Origin: Tritrichomonas foetus
Taxonomy: Eukaryota; Parabasalia; Tritrichomonadida; Tritrichomonadidae
Direction of reading: 5' to 3'
Length of the DNA stretch: 10,104 bases
NCBI GenBank assembly: GCA_001839685.1
Contig: MLAK01000139.1
Span: forward strand, 1 to 10,104
The position numbers and the translations under genes were made by a program. The notes under the pieces are model-generated. The model ran no database searches. It was not told where the DNA came from and worked only from the letters and a program-made list of their open reading frames with translations. Positions 1 to 6,879 of the stretch are shown piece by piece; the first letter of the stretch is position 1, and the number at the start of each line of letters is the position of its first letter.

Positions 1-2
1 TT

Positions 3-197
3 TTAGGGGGTCGTAATGACTCAAACATAATATATCAGATTTCAAGCGAATTTCATGTCTTTGTTGTGGCTGAGGCAATCATCAAAAGTATGGGGCCTTA
101 TACATATTCGCATAACTGTAATTGGATACACGATAGTTATTTTCACAATTTACTGCTTCTTTTTGTAATTGTGTCAGGCATAGAACTGACAAGTTAA
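3..197 (+). CDS. Possible 3' end of a gene cut by the window edge, unknown product
   Basis: A frame starting at position 3 stays open for 64 codons and ends in TAA immediately followed by TGA. It is less AT-rich than the spacer after it and uses varied residues (W, H, C, Y, M), with a hydrophobic stretch (LLLLFVIVSGI) close to the C-terminus. In DNA this AT-rich an open frame of this length is uncommon but not impossible. I recognise no family. It could be the tail of a real gene extending left of the window, a decayed fragment, or chance. Confidence 0.25.
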   Translation, partial: LGGRNDSNIIYQISSEFHVFVVAEAIIKSMGPYTYSHNCNWIHDSYFHNLLLLFVIVSGIELTS

Positions 198-691
198 TGA
201 ATCAGCGGATAATATTCTTAAACGACAATACTCATTCAAAACTTTTAACTCCCTCCTTAATAATATAGTAGTTTTTAGAATTCTATTAATTTTCTATTAT
301 AGTAATTTTTAGAATTCTATTAATTTTCTATTATAGTAATTTTTAGAATTCTATAAACATAATTTTAAATTGAAAATCATCATGTTGATCAATAATAATA
401 ATACCAGTAAGTATGAGCAGTTGTTTTTTGTGTAGTATGTGAATATTTTTTCAATTTAATACATATCTATAGAGACACAACTTTATATCCAAGAAGATTT
501 GTGAAGATTATTTATATGTTAGATTTTTGAATAGAAATATGGTCGACGATATGATTGACATTTATTTTTTTGTGAATAAAAATACAGACAAAGGAACTTA
601 TTGAATAATATTAGCTCATGGAAATTTTAAAGAGGAAGTAAAAAAGGAAGTAAAATGAAAGCAGCCATTATAGTAAACTTTTTTTGAGTTT
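198..691. other. AT-rich spacer upstream of the helicase
   Basis: No convincing gene lies here on either strand. It holds the 34-bp tandem repeat (266-354) and, near its right end, a direct repeat of AGGAAGTAAAA at 633-643 and 645-655. The second copy runs into an ATG at 655 that opens a 10-codon frame ending at 687, just before the helicase start. If transcription begins at the initiator-like site at 692 this small frame is not in the mRNA. If it begins further upstream it would be an upstream ORF. Confidence 0.6.
266..354. repeat. 34-bp tandem repeat, about 2.6 copies
   Basis: Full units at 266-299 and 300-333 differ at one base (TAGTAG against TAGTAA at the unit start), followed by a 21-bp partial copy at 334-354 identical to the second unit. 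Each unit carries TTTTTAGAATTCTAT, so GAATTC recurs every 34 bp. The near identity suggests recent duplication and probable length variation between strains. No function is evident. Confidence 0.92.
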
Positions 692-697
692 TCATCT
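692..697 (+). promoter_or_regulatory. Initiator-like element for the helicase gene
   Basis: TCATCT, with the presumed +1 A at 694, lies 8 nt before the ATG at 702. It departs from the trichomonad initiator consensus TCA(+1)Y(T/A) only at the last position. The same TCATC at the same 8-nt spacing precedes the gene at 6890. Confidence 0.4.
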
Positions 698-701
698 TTT
701 C

Positions 702-3548
702 ATGAGCGATCCTAGCTATGGAGAAGAAGCGCCAAATGAAATGGAAATAAAGATATTTCATCCAAACACTTCTTCTGTTTTATCAACTTCCAATAATAAT
801 TCTGATGTCACAAATTATTCTCATAACAGTTCTTTTTTTTCTGATTTTGATGACTCAGATAATTTAGATTTTAATGAAGGTCAAACTATTAAACAAAATA
901 ATTCCAAAACCTTCGAAAAAGTTGAAAATAAAATAAATTATTTCGAAATTGATCAGGACAATCGAAATAATTCAACTGACAATAAGTTAATTGATCAAAA
1001 CATTAATATAAAACATAATATTCATCCAATCAATTCTTCAAACTCTCAAAAAGATGAAAAACAACCAATAAATAACAATTCCAAAAATCAGAATGGAAAT
1101 AACAAAAATCCAAACAATAACAAAAAGACGAAAAGAGGGAATACAAAAAGTTTTATTAAATGGAAACAACGTCAAATTGATCCAGCTACTTTTGTCAGTG
1201 ATGAAGAAATGACGATTTTAAATATTCCACCATTTCTTCAACATGTTTATTTGAGTGGAATTCCAGAACCACCAATCAAAGCCTTTCGTGAATGGCAACA
1301 CTCACTTTTTTCATGCCAAGAATGGCAAGAAGGAAAAAATACAATCATTTTAGTACCTACATCAGGTGGAAAAACTGTAGCTGCTGATGTTGCAATTGCT
1401 CAACTTCTTGCAAAGGATAAAAGAGCCAAAGCAATTCTTGATTTACCTTTTGTTGCATTAGCAAATGAAAAGTTTAATGAATATGTGAAAAGATTTTTCC
1501 CTTACTCTGTGCGTGCATTTTATATGAATGTTGGAGGAAATGATTTCCATCGTGGACAAATTGCTGTTTGTACTTTTGAAAAAGCACATTCAATTCTAAC
1601 ATCTGCACTCACTAGTGGTTATTCAGATAAAATAAAATTAGTAATAATAGATGAAGTCCATATGATTGGTGATGAAATGAGAGGCCCTGTAATTGAAGCA
1701 TTAATTATAAAGTTACTTTTAATGAAAAACAAGCCAAGAATTATCGGAATGACTGCTACTGTCAATAAAAATGATGCGGTTCGACTTGCCAAATGGATTG
1801 ATGGCTTTTCTTTCATTTCGGAGTCACGTCCATCACAAGTGAAACAATTTTTAAAGAATAAAAAAGGAGAATTATATAGAATTACACCTGACAGTAAACT
1901 TTGTAAATTTCATACCTTAAAATCCATTCCTGATGACTCTAGTCACTTAATGGATCCAATTCGAACACTATTATCACGAACACCTGATTCATCAATCATC
2001 ATTTTCGTGAATTCAAGAAATCAAACATTAAAATATGCAGTTTCTATTGCTCGAAAGCTATTTGATAATAATATTGATTTACCCAAAATTGCTCCACCTT
2101 CACAAGACTTGGTTGATTCCAGAATTAAACTCTTACAAGAATTAACAAAAGTGTCCGGAACATTAGATAATAATATATCTTTGTGTATATCCAAAGGAAT
2201 AGGAATTCATCATGCTGGTCTACTTTTAGAAGAAAGGAAACTTATAGAATCAGCAGCAAGAAATAAAATACTATGGATTCTTGTTGCTACAACCACATTA
2301 AGTGCTGGTGTAAACATTCCAAGTATATCGCGTGTCTTTATCATGGATATTTATCGCTGGACACCACAAGGAAATGTTGTTGTACCATCTTCACAATTCA
2401 CTCAGATGGTTGGTCGTGCAGGGCGTACAGCAAATCGACCAGGGGATGCATTTATTATCTCCAATACTGATAAAGAAAGTGAAAAAGAGGAAATTATTAG
2501 ACTCTGTAGACATCAAATAGATGATATAGTACCACATTTGAAGGACGAAGGACAACTTGATCGATTTTTTTTACAATGTCTTGCAACTGGACTCTTGCCA
2601 GCAAAAGGAGGACTTGTTGAATTCATCAATAGAACTTTAGATGGACCTAGTACACCAGAAGATGTCGCAAAAAGACTCATAGATAATAAACTTATTGATT
2701 CAACGACTTATGAGGCTACTCCATTAGGTAGAGCAATTGCTGGATCAAGTTTATCAATCGAAGAGGGAGTCTTTTTGTCTGACGTTGTCACAAAACTTCA
2801 AAGAAACTTGTGTTTAGATGATGAGCTTCATCTGTTATATTTATGTGTATCACCAACAATTGCAGAAACCGTTAAAAAGGAAGCCTATGATAGCGATTCT
2901 TGGTTAGAAATTATACAAAATCATATGCATGTAATTCAATTGATCACAGGTCGGAAAGTTACTGAGTTAGAAAGACTACAAGACTTACCAAGGATTTATG
3001 GGGGACAAGGAAGAATAAATTCCGAACTAGACAGTATTCTTGATCGAGTTTATGTTGCAGCAATTCTGCTTGATTTAATTAATGAAACACCAATCAAAAT
3101 TATCCAAAAGAAATTTGATATCGAGCGTGGAATGATTCAATCACTTCAAATGATGTGCGCTTCTTTTGCTGGACAAACTGCAAGGTTTTGTGAATTGTAT
3201 GGATCAGTCTTACTTGCAACAACATTGAATCGATTTCGACAAAGATTAAATTTTGCAGCAAGATCAGAATTACTCGGTTTGATGGTTCTTCCATCTATTT
3301 CAAAAAGTCTTGCAAGAATTTTCTTTGATTGTGGACTTCCATCTCCAATCGAAATCGCAAATTTGAATGTTGATGCAATAGCAGCCATAATATCACCAAC
3401 AAATGATAAAGGTGTCAAACTGGCCCCAACTGAAATTGAAATAGCTACAGCTGAGAATATTTTTGCTGAAGCCCGTGAATATGCGAAAAGTTTGACAAGA
3501 ATTGAACAGTTAGAAGAATTAGCAATGCAAAATTCTGTTGATATCTAA
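702..3548 (+). CDS. HELQ: HELQ/Hel308-type superfamily 2 DNA helicase
   Basis: Ski2-like SF2 helicase of the HELQ/Hel308 branch, an ATP-dependent 3'-5' DNA helicase used in replication-fork and crosslink repair in the nucleus. All core motifs are visible in the 948-aa product: Walker A PTSGGKT (219-225, K224), DEVH (317-320), TAT (351-353), IIIFVNSR (432-439), GIGIHHAG (499-506), motif V with AGVNIP (535-540) and QMVGRAGR (568-575). PTSGGKT with the following LPFVALANEKF fits HELQ better than the PTSAGKT usual in polymerase theta. After the motor come regions placed like the winged-helix and ratchet domains, then a helix-hairpin-helix-like stretch (about 857-896). No polymerase domain follows. 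The first 150 residues are disordered and Asn-rich, with a basic KKTKR patch (141-145) that could be a nuclear signal. The open frame extends 18 nt upstream to a TTG, but the first ATG is at 702, 8 nt after an initiator-like site. Human HELQ is about 1,100 aa, so this is a slightly short but complete member. Confidence 0.93.
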   Translation: MSDPSYGEEAPNEMEIKIFHPNTSSVLSTSNNNSDVTNYSHNSSFFSDFDDSDNLDFNEGQTIKQNNSKTFEKVENKINYFEIDQDNRNNSTDNKLIDQNINIKHNIHPINSSNSQKDEKQPINNNSKNQNGNNKNPNNNKKTKRGNTKSFIKWKQRQIDPATFVSDEEMTILNIPPFLQHVYLSGIPEPPIKAFREWQHSLFSCQEWQEGKNTIILVPTSGGKTVAADVAIAQLLAKDKRAKAILDLPFVALANEKFNEYVKRFFPYSVRAFYMNVGGNDFHRGQIAVCTFEKAHSILTSALTSGYSDKIKLVIIDEVHMIGDEMRGPVIEALIIKLLLMKNKPRIIGMTATVNKNDAVRLAKWIDGFSFISESRPSQVKQFLKNKKGELYRITPDSKLCKFHTLKSIPDDSSHLMDPIRTLLSRTPDSSIIIFVNSRNQTLKYAVSIARKLFDNNIDLPKIAPPSQDLVDSRIKLLQELTKVSGTLDNNISLCISKGIGIHHAGLLLEERKLIESAARNKILWILVATTTLSAGVNIPSISRVFIMDIYRWTPQGNVVVPSSQFTQMVGRAGRTANRPGDAFIISNTDKESEKEEIIRLCRHQIDDIVPHLKDEGQLDRFFLQCLATGLLPAKGGLVEFINRTLDGPSTPEDVAKRLIDNKLIDSTTYEATPLGRAIAGSSLSIEEGVFLSDVVTKLQRNLCLDDELHLLYLCVSPTIAETVKKEAYDSDSWLEIIQNHMHVIQLITGRKVTELERLQDLPRIYGGQGRINSELDSILDRVYVAAILLDLINETPIKIIQKKFDIERGMIQSLQMMCASFAGQTARFCELYGSVLLATTLNRFRQRLNFAARSELLGLMVLPSISKSLARIFFDCGLPSPIEIANLNVDAIAAIISPTNDKGVKLAPTEIEIATAENIFAEAREYAKSLTRIEQLEELAMQNSVDI

Positions 3549-4115
3549 TTTTACTCATGTTTTGCCTCTGAAGCTTTTTGATTGAATTCATAATATTGAA
3601 ATTCATTATTTTATTTGGCTGTGATTTTAATATAAAATGTTATTTAATGTTAGTAAAGTTATTGTATAAGTACAGCTTTTTAATTTTATTTTATATTATT
3701 GAAATCATCAAGAGTTCACACAATTATTTTGATGTTTTTAACAAAGGATATGAAATTGGAGCAGGATTTTTTTTCCTATGTGTGTTGATTTTGACACTTA
3801 GAATGAGTAAATGTGATGTGAATTTGATGGCCCTTTCGACTCTTTTTGCCATTAAAGGAGGTTATGGTGTGTGAACACGACTCCAGTTTGCTGCTGTCCA
3901 TTCACCATGTTCACTCGCCGCGCCTCCTCCAAGTCGAAGTGACAGAAAGAACAAGCGAAGTACACATCACATTGATCAATTTGATTTGTCACATTTTTAG
4001 CCTTTATATAACCTTTCACTTCACAATTTCAAAGCTCATTAGATAATGAATATCTACCAGAAATTGGAGAAAATGGTAAAATTTTTACTAATAACAATTT
4101 AAGACCGATTATCCT
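3549..4115. other. Convergent spacer with a GC-rich island
   Basis: It lies between the 3' ends of the helicase (+) and the acidic protein (-). The left part (3549-3850) is AT-rich. It contains an ATG frame at 3647-3874 encoding 75 residues with two hydrophobic stretches, probably chance, since T-rich DNA reads as Phe/Leu/Ile. Positions about 3855-3970 are roughly half G+C, very unlike their surroundings, and include a possible 7-bp stem (3871-3877 with 3908-3914). A frame from ATG 3864 to 4046 (60 aa) covers this island; I do not recognise its product. At 4036-4041 a perfect initiator motif TCATTA precedes an ATG at 4046 by 8 nt, but that frame has only 18 codons. Confidence 0.5.
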
Positions 4116-4118
4116 TTA
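4115..4118 (-). terminator. TAAA polyadenylation-type signal overlapping the stop codon
   Basis: On the minus strand the TAA stop of the acidic protein gene is followed by A, giving TAAA. In Trichomonas vaginalis UAAA, often overlapping the stop, acts as the polyadenylation signal. The assignment here is by analogy. Confidence 0.4.
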
Positions 4119-4691
4119 GTATGAGTAAAGGACATCATCATCAAGGAGATCATTAAATAATTCTTCGTCCATAAATTCTTCGTCTTTCATGGGCTTATCG
4201 TCAGTCATCCATTCAAAATTGAGATCAGAATCGGGAATAGTGGCCAAATCTTTATCAATATCAGGAATTTTCATTTCTGAAAGATTCACTCGACGTTGAA
4301 GAATCGAAAAATTGGAATGGGAATTATCATCATGTGATATGGTCGGAGACTCACTGAAACCACTTCCATTAAAATCTACACAATTTGTTGACTTATTGAA
4401 ATTCTTTGGAAAGAGGCAAGGATACGAATATTGATAGAATCCATTCGAATCAAGAAAATAATTGTTTGGATTGAATGGCGCTGAGGGATTGATTTTGATG
4501 TCGATGCTGAGTTTCATTTCATTGCCATTATGACTGGATAAGCAATCATCTGATCCTTCAGCATCACTGACGACAATGTTGCAACTGACGTGTGTTGATT
4601 CTTCGAAATCATCATCGCTGACACCGATGTTTATCACTGGTCTTTTGAAACCAACTCGCCTGTGACGAAGAAGTGAGATATTTGCGTTCAT
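4116..4691 (-). CDS. Acidic, probably disordered protein of unknown function, 191 aa
   Basis: I do not recognise a family. The protein starts with a short basic segment (LLRHRRVGFKRP, about residues 7-18), followed by acidic Ser/Asp clusters (SDDDFEES, SDAEGSDD) that resemble casein kinase 2 sites. A middle part rich in Asn, Phe, Tyr and Pro comes next. The C-terminal 40 residues mix Asp/Glu with Phe, Trp, Leu and Met (for example FEWMTDD and MDEELFNDLLDDD). Acidic-hydrophobic tails of this kind are typical of transcriptional activation domains or protein-binding tails, but no DNA-binding domain is visible. No signal peptide or membrane segment is seen. It starts with an ATG, has overlapping initiator-like motifs about 30 nt upstream, and ends in TAA within a TAAA signal, so I think it is a real gene. 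It is convergent with the helicase and divergent from the ADP-ribosyltransferase gene. Confidence 0.75.
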   Translation of the reverse strand: MNANISLLRHRRVGFKRPVINIGVSDDDFEESTHVSCNIVVSDAEGSDDCLSSHNGNEMKLSIDIKINPSAPFNPNNYFLDSNGFYQYSYPCLFPKNFNKSTNCVDFNGSGFSESPTISHDDNSHSNFSILQRRVNLSEMKIPDIDKDLATIPDSDLNFEWMTDDKPMKDEEFMDEELFNDLLDDDVLYSY

Positions 4692-4716
4692 ATGGAATTC
4701 AGTTTATATAAAACAG

Positions 4717-4726
4717 AATGAAGTGA
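4717..4726 (-). promoter_or_regulatory. Overlapping initiator-like motifs of the acidic protein gene
   Basis: Read on the minus strand this is TCACTTCATTC-like: TCACTT (4721-4726) followed directly by TCATTC (4717-4722). Both fit TCA(+1)Y(T/A). They lie about 26-33 nt before the ATG at 4691, somewhat further than the usual trichomonad spacing. A TATATAAA string between them and the ATG is probably just AT-rich sequence. Confidence 0.45.
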
Positions 4727-4798
4727 AAGAATTATCTCATTTATTTGAATATTTCTTTCAAAAAATTGTGATTATCATTGAATTTTCTGAACACGCCA

Positions 4799-4824
4799 TC
4801 ATCTTTCTATAGATTGAAAGATGA
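4799..4824. repeat. Inverted repeat, 9-bp arms, 8-bp loop
   Basis: TCATCTTTC (4799-4807) is the exact reverse complement of GAAAGATGA (4816-4824). It lies about 110-130 bp upstream of the acidic protein's start and could be a protein-binding site or a hairpin. Confidence 0.6.
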
Positions 4825-4851
4825 ACGATTCACAAAAAAATAAACAGCTAA

Positions 4852-4869
4852 ACATTCAAATTTGAATGT
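4852..4869. repeat. Perfect 18-bp palindrome
   Basis: ACATTCAAA is followed immediately by TTTGAATGT with no spacer, a continuous dyad suited to a homodimeric DNA-binding protein. It sits about 160-180 bp upstream of the minus-strand gene, 27 bp beyond the 4799-4824 inverted repeat. Confidence 0.65.
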
Positions 4870-4988
4870 ATTCAATTATGATCTACACAACCTCGATTAA
4901 ACTCCAAAAATATATTAATAAAAAAATTTTTATAATGATTTATCAACCTTAATAATTAAGGCTTAATTTCATTAATCGACCAAAAATG

Positions 4989-5017
4989 CATTGAATTCAT
5001 TCAAAAAAAATTCAATG
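4989..5017. repeat. Inverted repeat, 9-bp arms, 11-bp loop
   Basis: CATTGAATT (4989-4997) pairs exactly with AATTCAATG (5009-5017), with an A-rich loop. In AT-rich DNA it may be chance. Confidence 0.5.
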
Positions 5018-5242
5018 ATATTTGATTTAAAATGGAAATATCTTGACTTTTACTTGATTAAAATAGTATTTATTATGATATTATCATGTAATATTACTAT
5101 TAAAGTATATTTATATACGAATTATATTGATTGTGTCTTTTTTTCATAATTAATTTTGGATTCGTTAAATACTTATTAAATCCTTTTTTGAGGGTTTCTT
5201 AAGCTTATATAATATTCAGCTATGATGTCTCAAAACAATAAA

Positions 5243-5323
5243 AACCATGTTTTTAATTATACCACCAGTAAGATAAATGGGAAAGGTTTGATGTAAAAAA
5301 AAATAATTGACAAAAACATGGTT
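5243..5323. repeat. Inverted repeat with 12-bp arms around 57 bp
   Basis: AACCATGTTTTT (5243-5254) is the exact reverse complement of AAAAACATGGTT (5312-5323). It could be a small foldback element or paired binding sites upstream of the ADP-ribosyltransferase. No terminal duplication was found. Confidence 0.55.
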
Positions 5324-5521
5324 ATATTTTCAAATATTCGTTGATAGATATTAATTTCCCGTCAATGATGAATGGGAAAAATTGATTTCTTCCATTTTTA
5401 AAAAGTCACCTTAATTCAACAACGATTAGTTGCCATCAATCTACCCAATAAGCTATATTTCTGTTGATCAGTATCATCTTAAGTTTCTGAATTTATTTGG
5501 TCTTATATTAATTTTTACAGC

Positions 5522-5526
5522 TCATA
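5522..5526 (+). promoter_or_regulatory. Initiator element of the ADP-ribosyltransferase gene
   Basis: TCATA fully matches TCA(+1)Y(T/A). The presumed +1 A at 5524 is 14 nt before the ATG at 5538, inside the usual trichomonad range. It is the best promoter candidate in the window and supports starting the protein at 5538 rather than using the open frame further upstream. Confidence 0.6.
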
Positions 5527-5537
5527 CCCGAAAAACA

Positions 5538-6194
5538 ATGGAGCATAAACTGGATTTGAAACAAAAAGAAAATGAAGCTATTCTAAACTATACCAGTAAT
5601 GGACATCATGGTGATATGAATCGATATTTAAAAAAAGGAAATAATCCAGAATCTGGCAAATCAAGTAGTTTGGCATGTGACATTAATACCATTCATCAGG
5701 TATTAAATGAAAATAAGCTTTCCCAACCTTTGTATGTTATTCGTGGAATTGAAGAAGAAGAATGTGATCTATATTCAAGCAACATCGGCAAGACAGTCGA
5801 GGTTAAAGGATTTCTAAGTACTTCAAGATACCCAAGGATCAGTGATACTGGCGGTCCAAAATTTTTATTTAACCAAAAACTTGGGAAGTTTGTTGAAGCA
5901 CACAGAAATGGTGGAATCTATATGTGCCGACATGGAATAATATGTATTTATCTTCCAACTGGAGCACCAGCTGTCGACTTATCACAATGTGAAGGAGTTT
6001 TTCAAAACGAACTTGAGGTGTTAATTGACTATGGACAGAAACTCCATTTGATCAGAAAGGAAAACCTAGAAGAAGTTGTGGAAGACGCCAAACAAGATAT
6101 TGATCCTGAAGCCATTGAACTCATAAAAATGTACACCGATTCACTCACATGCAAAAACAAACCAATCATCTTTTCCAGACTGGATCTCCCATAG
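5538..6194 (+). CDS. ADP-ribosyltransferase-like protein with R-STS-ExE motif, 218 aa
   Basis: It resembles the ART fold of Pfam ADPrib_exo_Tox / NAD:arginine mono-ADP-ribosyltransferases, which move ADP-ribose from NAD to a protein side chain. The family's N-terminal pattern is clear (EAILNYTSNGHHGDMNRYLK, residues 13-32). The three catalytic segments follow in order: R69 in VIRGI, S94-T95-S96 in KGFLSTSR, and E158-x-E160 in NELEVLI. The strand IICIYLPTGAPAVDL (134-148) and the tail DYGQKLHLI (164-172) also fit. The Q/E-x-E form with Glu at the first position is usually linked to arginine as acceptor. The domain fills nearly the whole protein, leaving about 45 C-terminal residues. With the ATG at 5538 there is no signal peptide. 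An upstream in-frame stretch is hydrophobic (LNLFGLILIFTA) but has no ATG and is cut off by TAG at 5427. Host-like regulator, inter-microbial effector and cytosolic modifier are all possible; the target is unknown. No break is seen. Confidence 0.85.
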   Translation: MEHKLDLKQKENEAILNYTSNGHHGDMNRYLKKGNNPESGKSSSLACDINTIHQVLNENKLSQPLYVIRGIEEEECDLYSSNIGKTVEVKGFLSTSRYPRISDTGGPKFLFNQKLGKFVEAHRNGGIYMCRHGIICIYLPTGAPAVDLSQCEGVFQNELEVLIDYGQKLHLIRKENLEEVVEDAKQDIDPEAIELIKMYTDSLTCKNKPIIFSRLDLP

Positions 6195-6879
6195 ATAAAA
6201 GAAAATAAACCTAATAATCCCCAAAATTTTTTCACATTTTTTTCCTTTGTCACAGGTGAAAACTTCATCTTTTTGATAATATCACATGATATAGATCATT
6301 TTTAGTAAAGTCAATCACAGTATTTCTCAATGAAACTTTATTTTTAATCAAAAAGGAGAAGCACCCCAATAGAATGAAATGACTAATTAGAAGAAGTTAT
6401 ACACTTGTCGTATGACTCATGAAAAGATTGAGAAATTCCTTTACTTGGAATGATTCTAAAATAAAATCCTCCTATCAATAATGTTAGAATTTCAAACAAT
6501 CATTTCAGAGATAAAGCTTTATCAAAAAAGTTTCACTTCATATTTATTTTTCTCTGGTGTAATGGATGAATTGTTGATTATATGATCAATTATTCTGAAC
6601 GAGAGATAATTACACTTTTACCAATTCACTTCCCCTGAGACAGTATTCTCGAGAAAGTGATATCACATAAGATATCACGTTTTTTGAATAATGAGCGTTA
6701 ACTTTTTCAGAAGATTTTGCTCTTTTACACAATTATTTTCACGTAATTTCAAAGCGATATTTCAAAAGAAATTCTCCAAATACGAAAACACAGAATTTTT
6801 CTGATGATAATCTCCTAAAACATCAAAAAAATGTCCTGAAAATCTGCAAATTTGAATAGTTTGTGGATTTTTTAGAGAT
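6195..6879. other. Spacer between the ADP-ribosyltransferase and F5/8C genes
   Basis: No gene is evident on either strand. A TAAA tetramer at 6196-6199, 2 nt after the TAG stop, is a candidate polyadenylation signal for the upstream gene. A small group of palindromes lies at 6646-6678. The rest is AT-rich with no recognised RNA gene. Confidence 0.6.
6646..6678. repeat. Two adjacent 10-bp palindromes plus a direct repeat
   Basis: TTCTCGAGAA (6646-6655) is followed after one base by GTGATATCAC (6657-6666). GATATCAC then recurs at 6671-6678, 12 bp after its first occurrence at 6659. Clustered dyads 210-245 bp upstream of a start codon suggest a regulatory site, without proof. Confidence 0.5.

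Larger units (their letters stand above)
4727..5521. other. Divergent spacer rich in palindromes
   Basis: No gene is seen. The stretch separates the acidic protein gene (-) from the ADP-ribosyltransferase gene (+) and is strongly AT-rich. It contains four clear symmetrical elements, at 4799-4824, 4852-4869, 4989-5017 and 5243-5323. Positions 5430-5537 are open in frame with the ADP-ribosyltransferase but carry no ATG and follow a TAG, so I treat them as untranslated. Confidence 0.6.

Noticed and set aside
684..701. Helicase start at TTG 684
   Set aside because: A eukaryotic nuclear gene should start at ATG; 702 is the first in-frame ATG and sits 8 nt after an initiator-like site.
2273..2520. 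Alternative-frame ORFs inside the helicase
   Set aside because: They overlap the conserved motor motifs of the helicase in other frames and resemble no protein.
1619..3418. Minus-strand ORFs inside the helicase
   Set aside because: They are antisense shadows of a clearly conserved coding sequence.
3647..3874. Small two-segment membrane protein, 75 aa
   Set aside because: T-rich DNA reads as hydrophobic residues by chance, no initiator precedes the ATG, and no family is recognised.
3857..3930. tRNA in the GC-rich island
   Set aside because: The 73-nt span between GGAGG and CCTCC is tempting and GTTCACTC resembles a T-loop, but the acceptor pairs only 5 bp, the T-loop lacks the conserved A, and the D and anticodon stems do not form.
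5512..5520. TTTTTACAG as a 3' splice site
   Set aside because: Known trichomonad introns end in an extended ACTAAC...ACACAG motif, and no matching 5' site was found upstream.
5430..5537. N-terminal extension of the ADP-ribosyltransferase from TTG 5430
   Set aside because: There is no ATG, a TAG lies directly upstream, and a full initiator motif at 5522 falls inside it.
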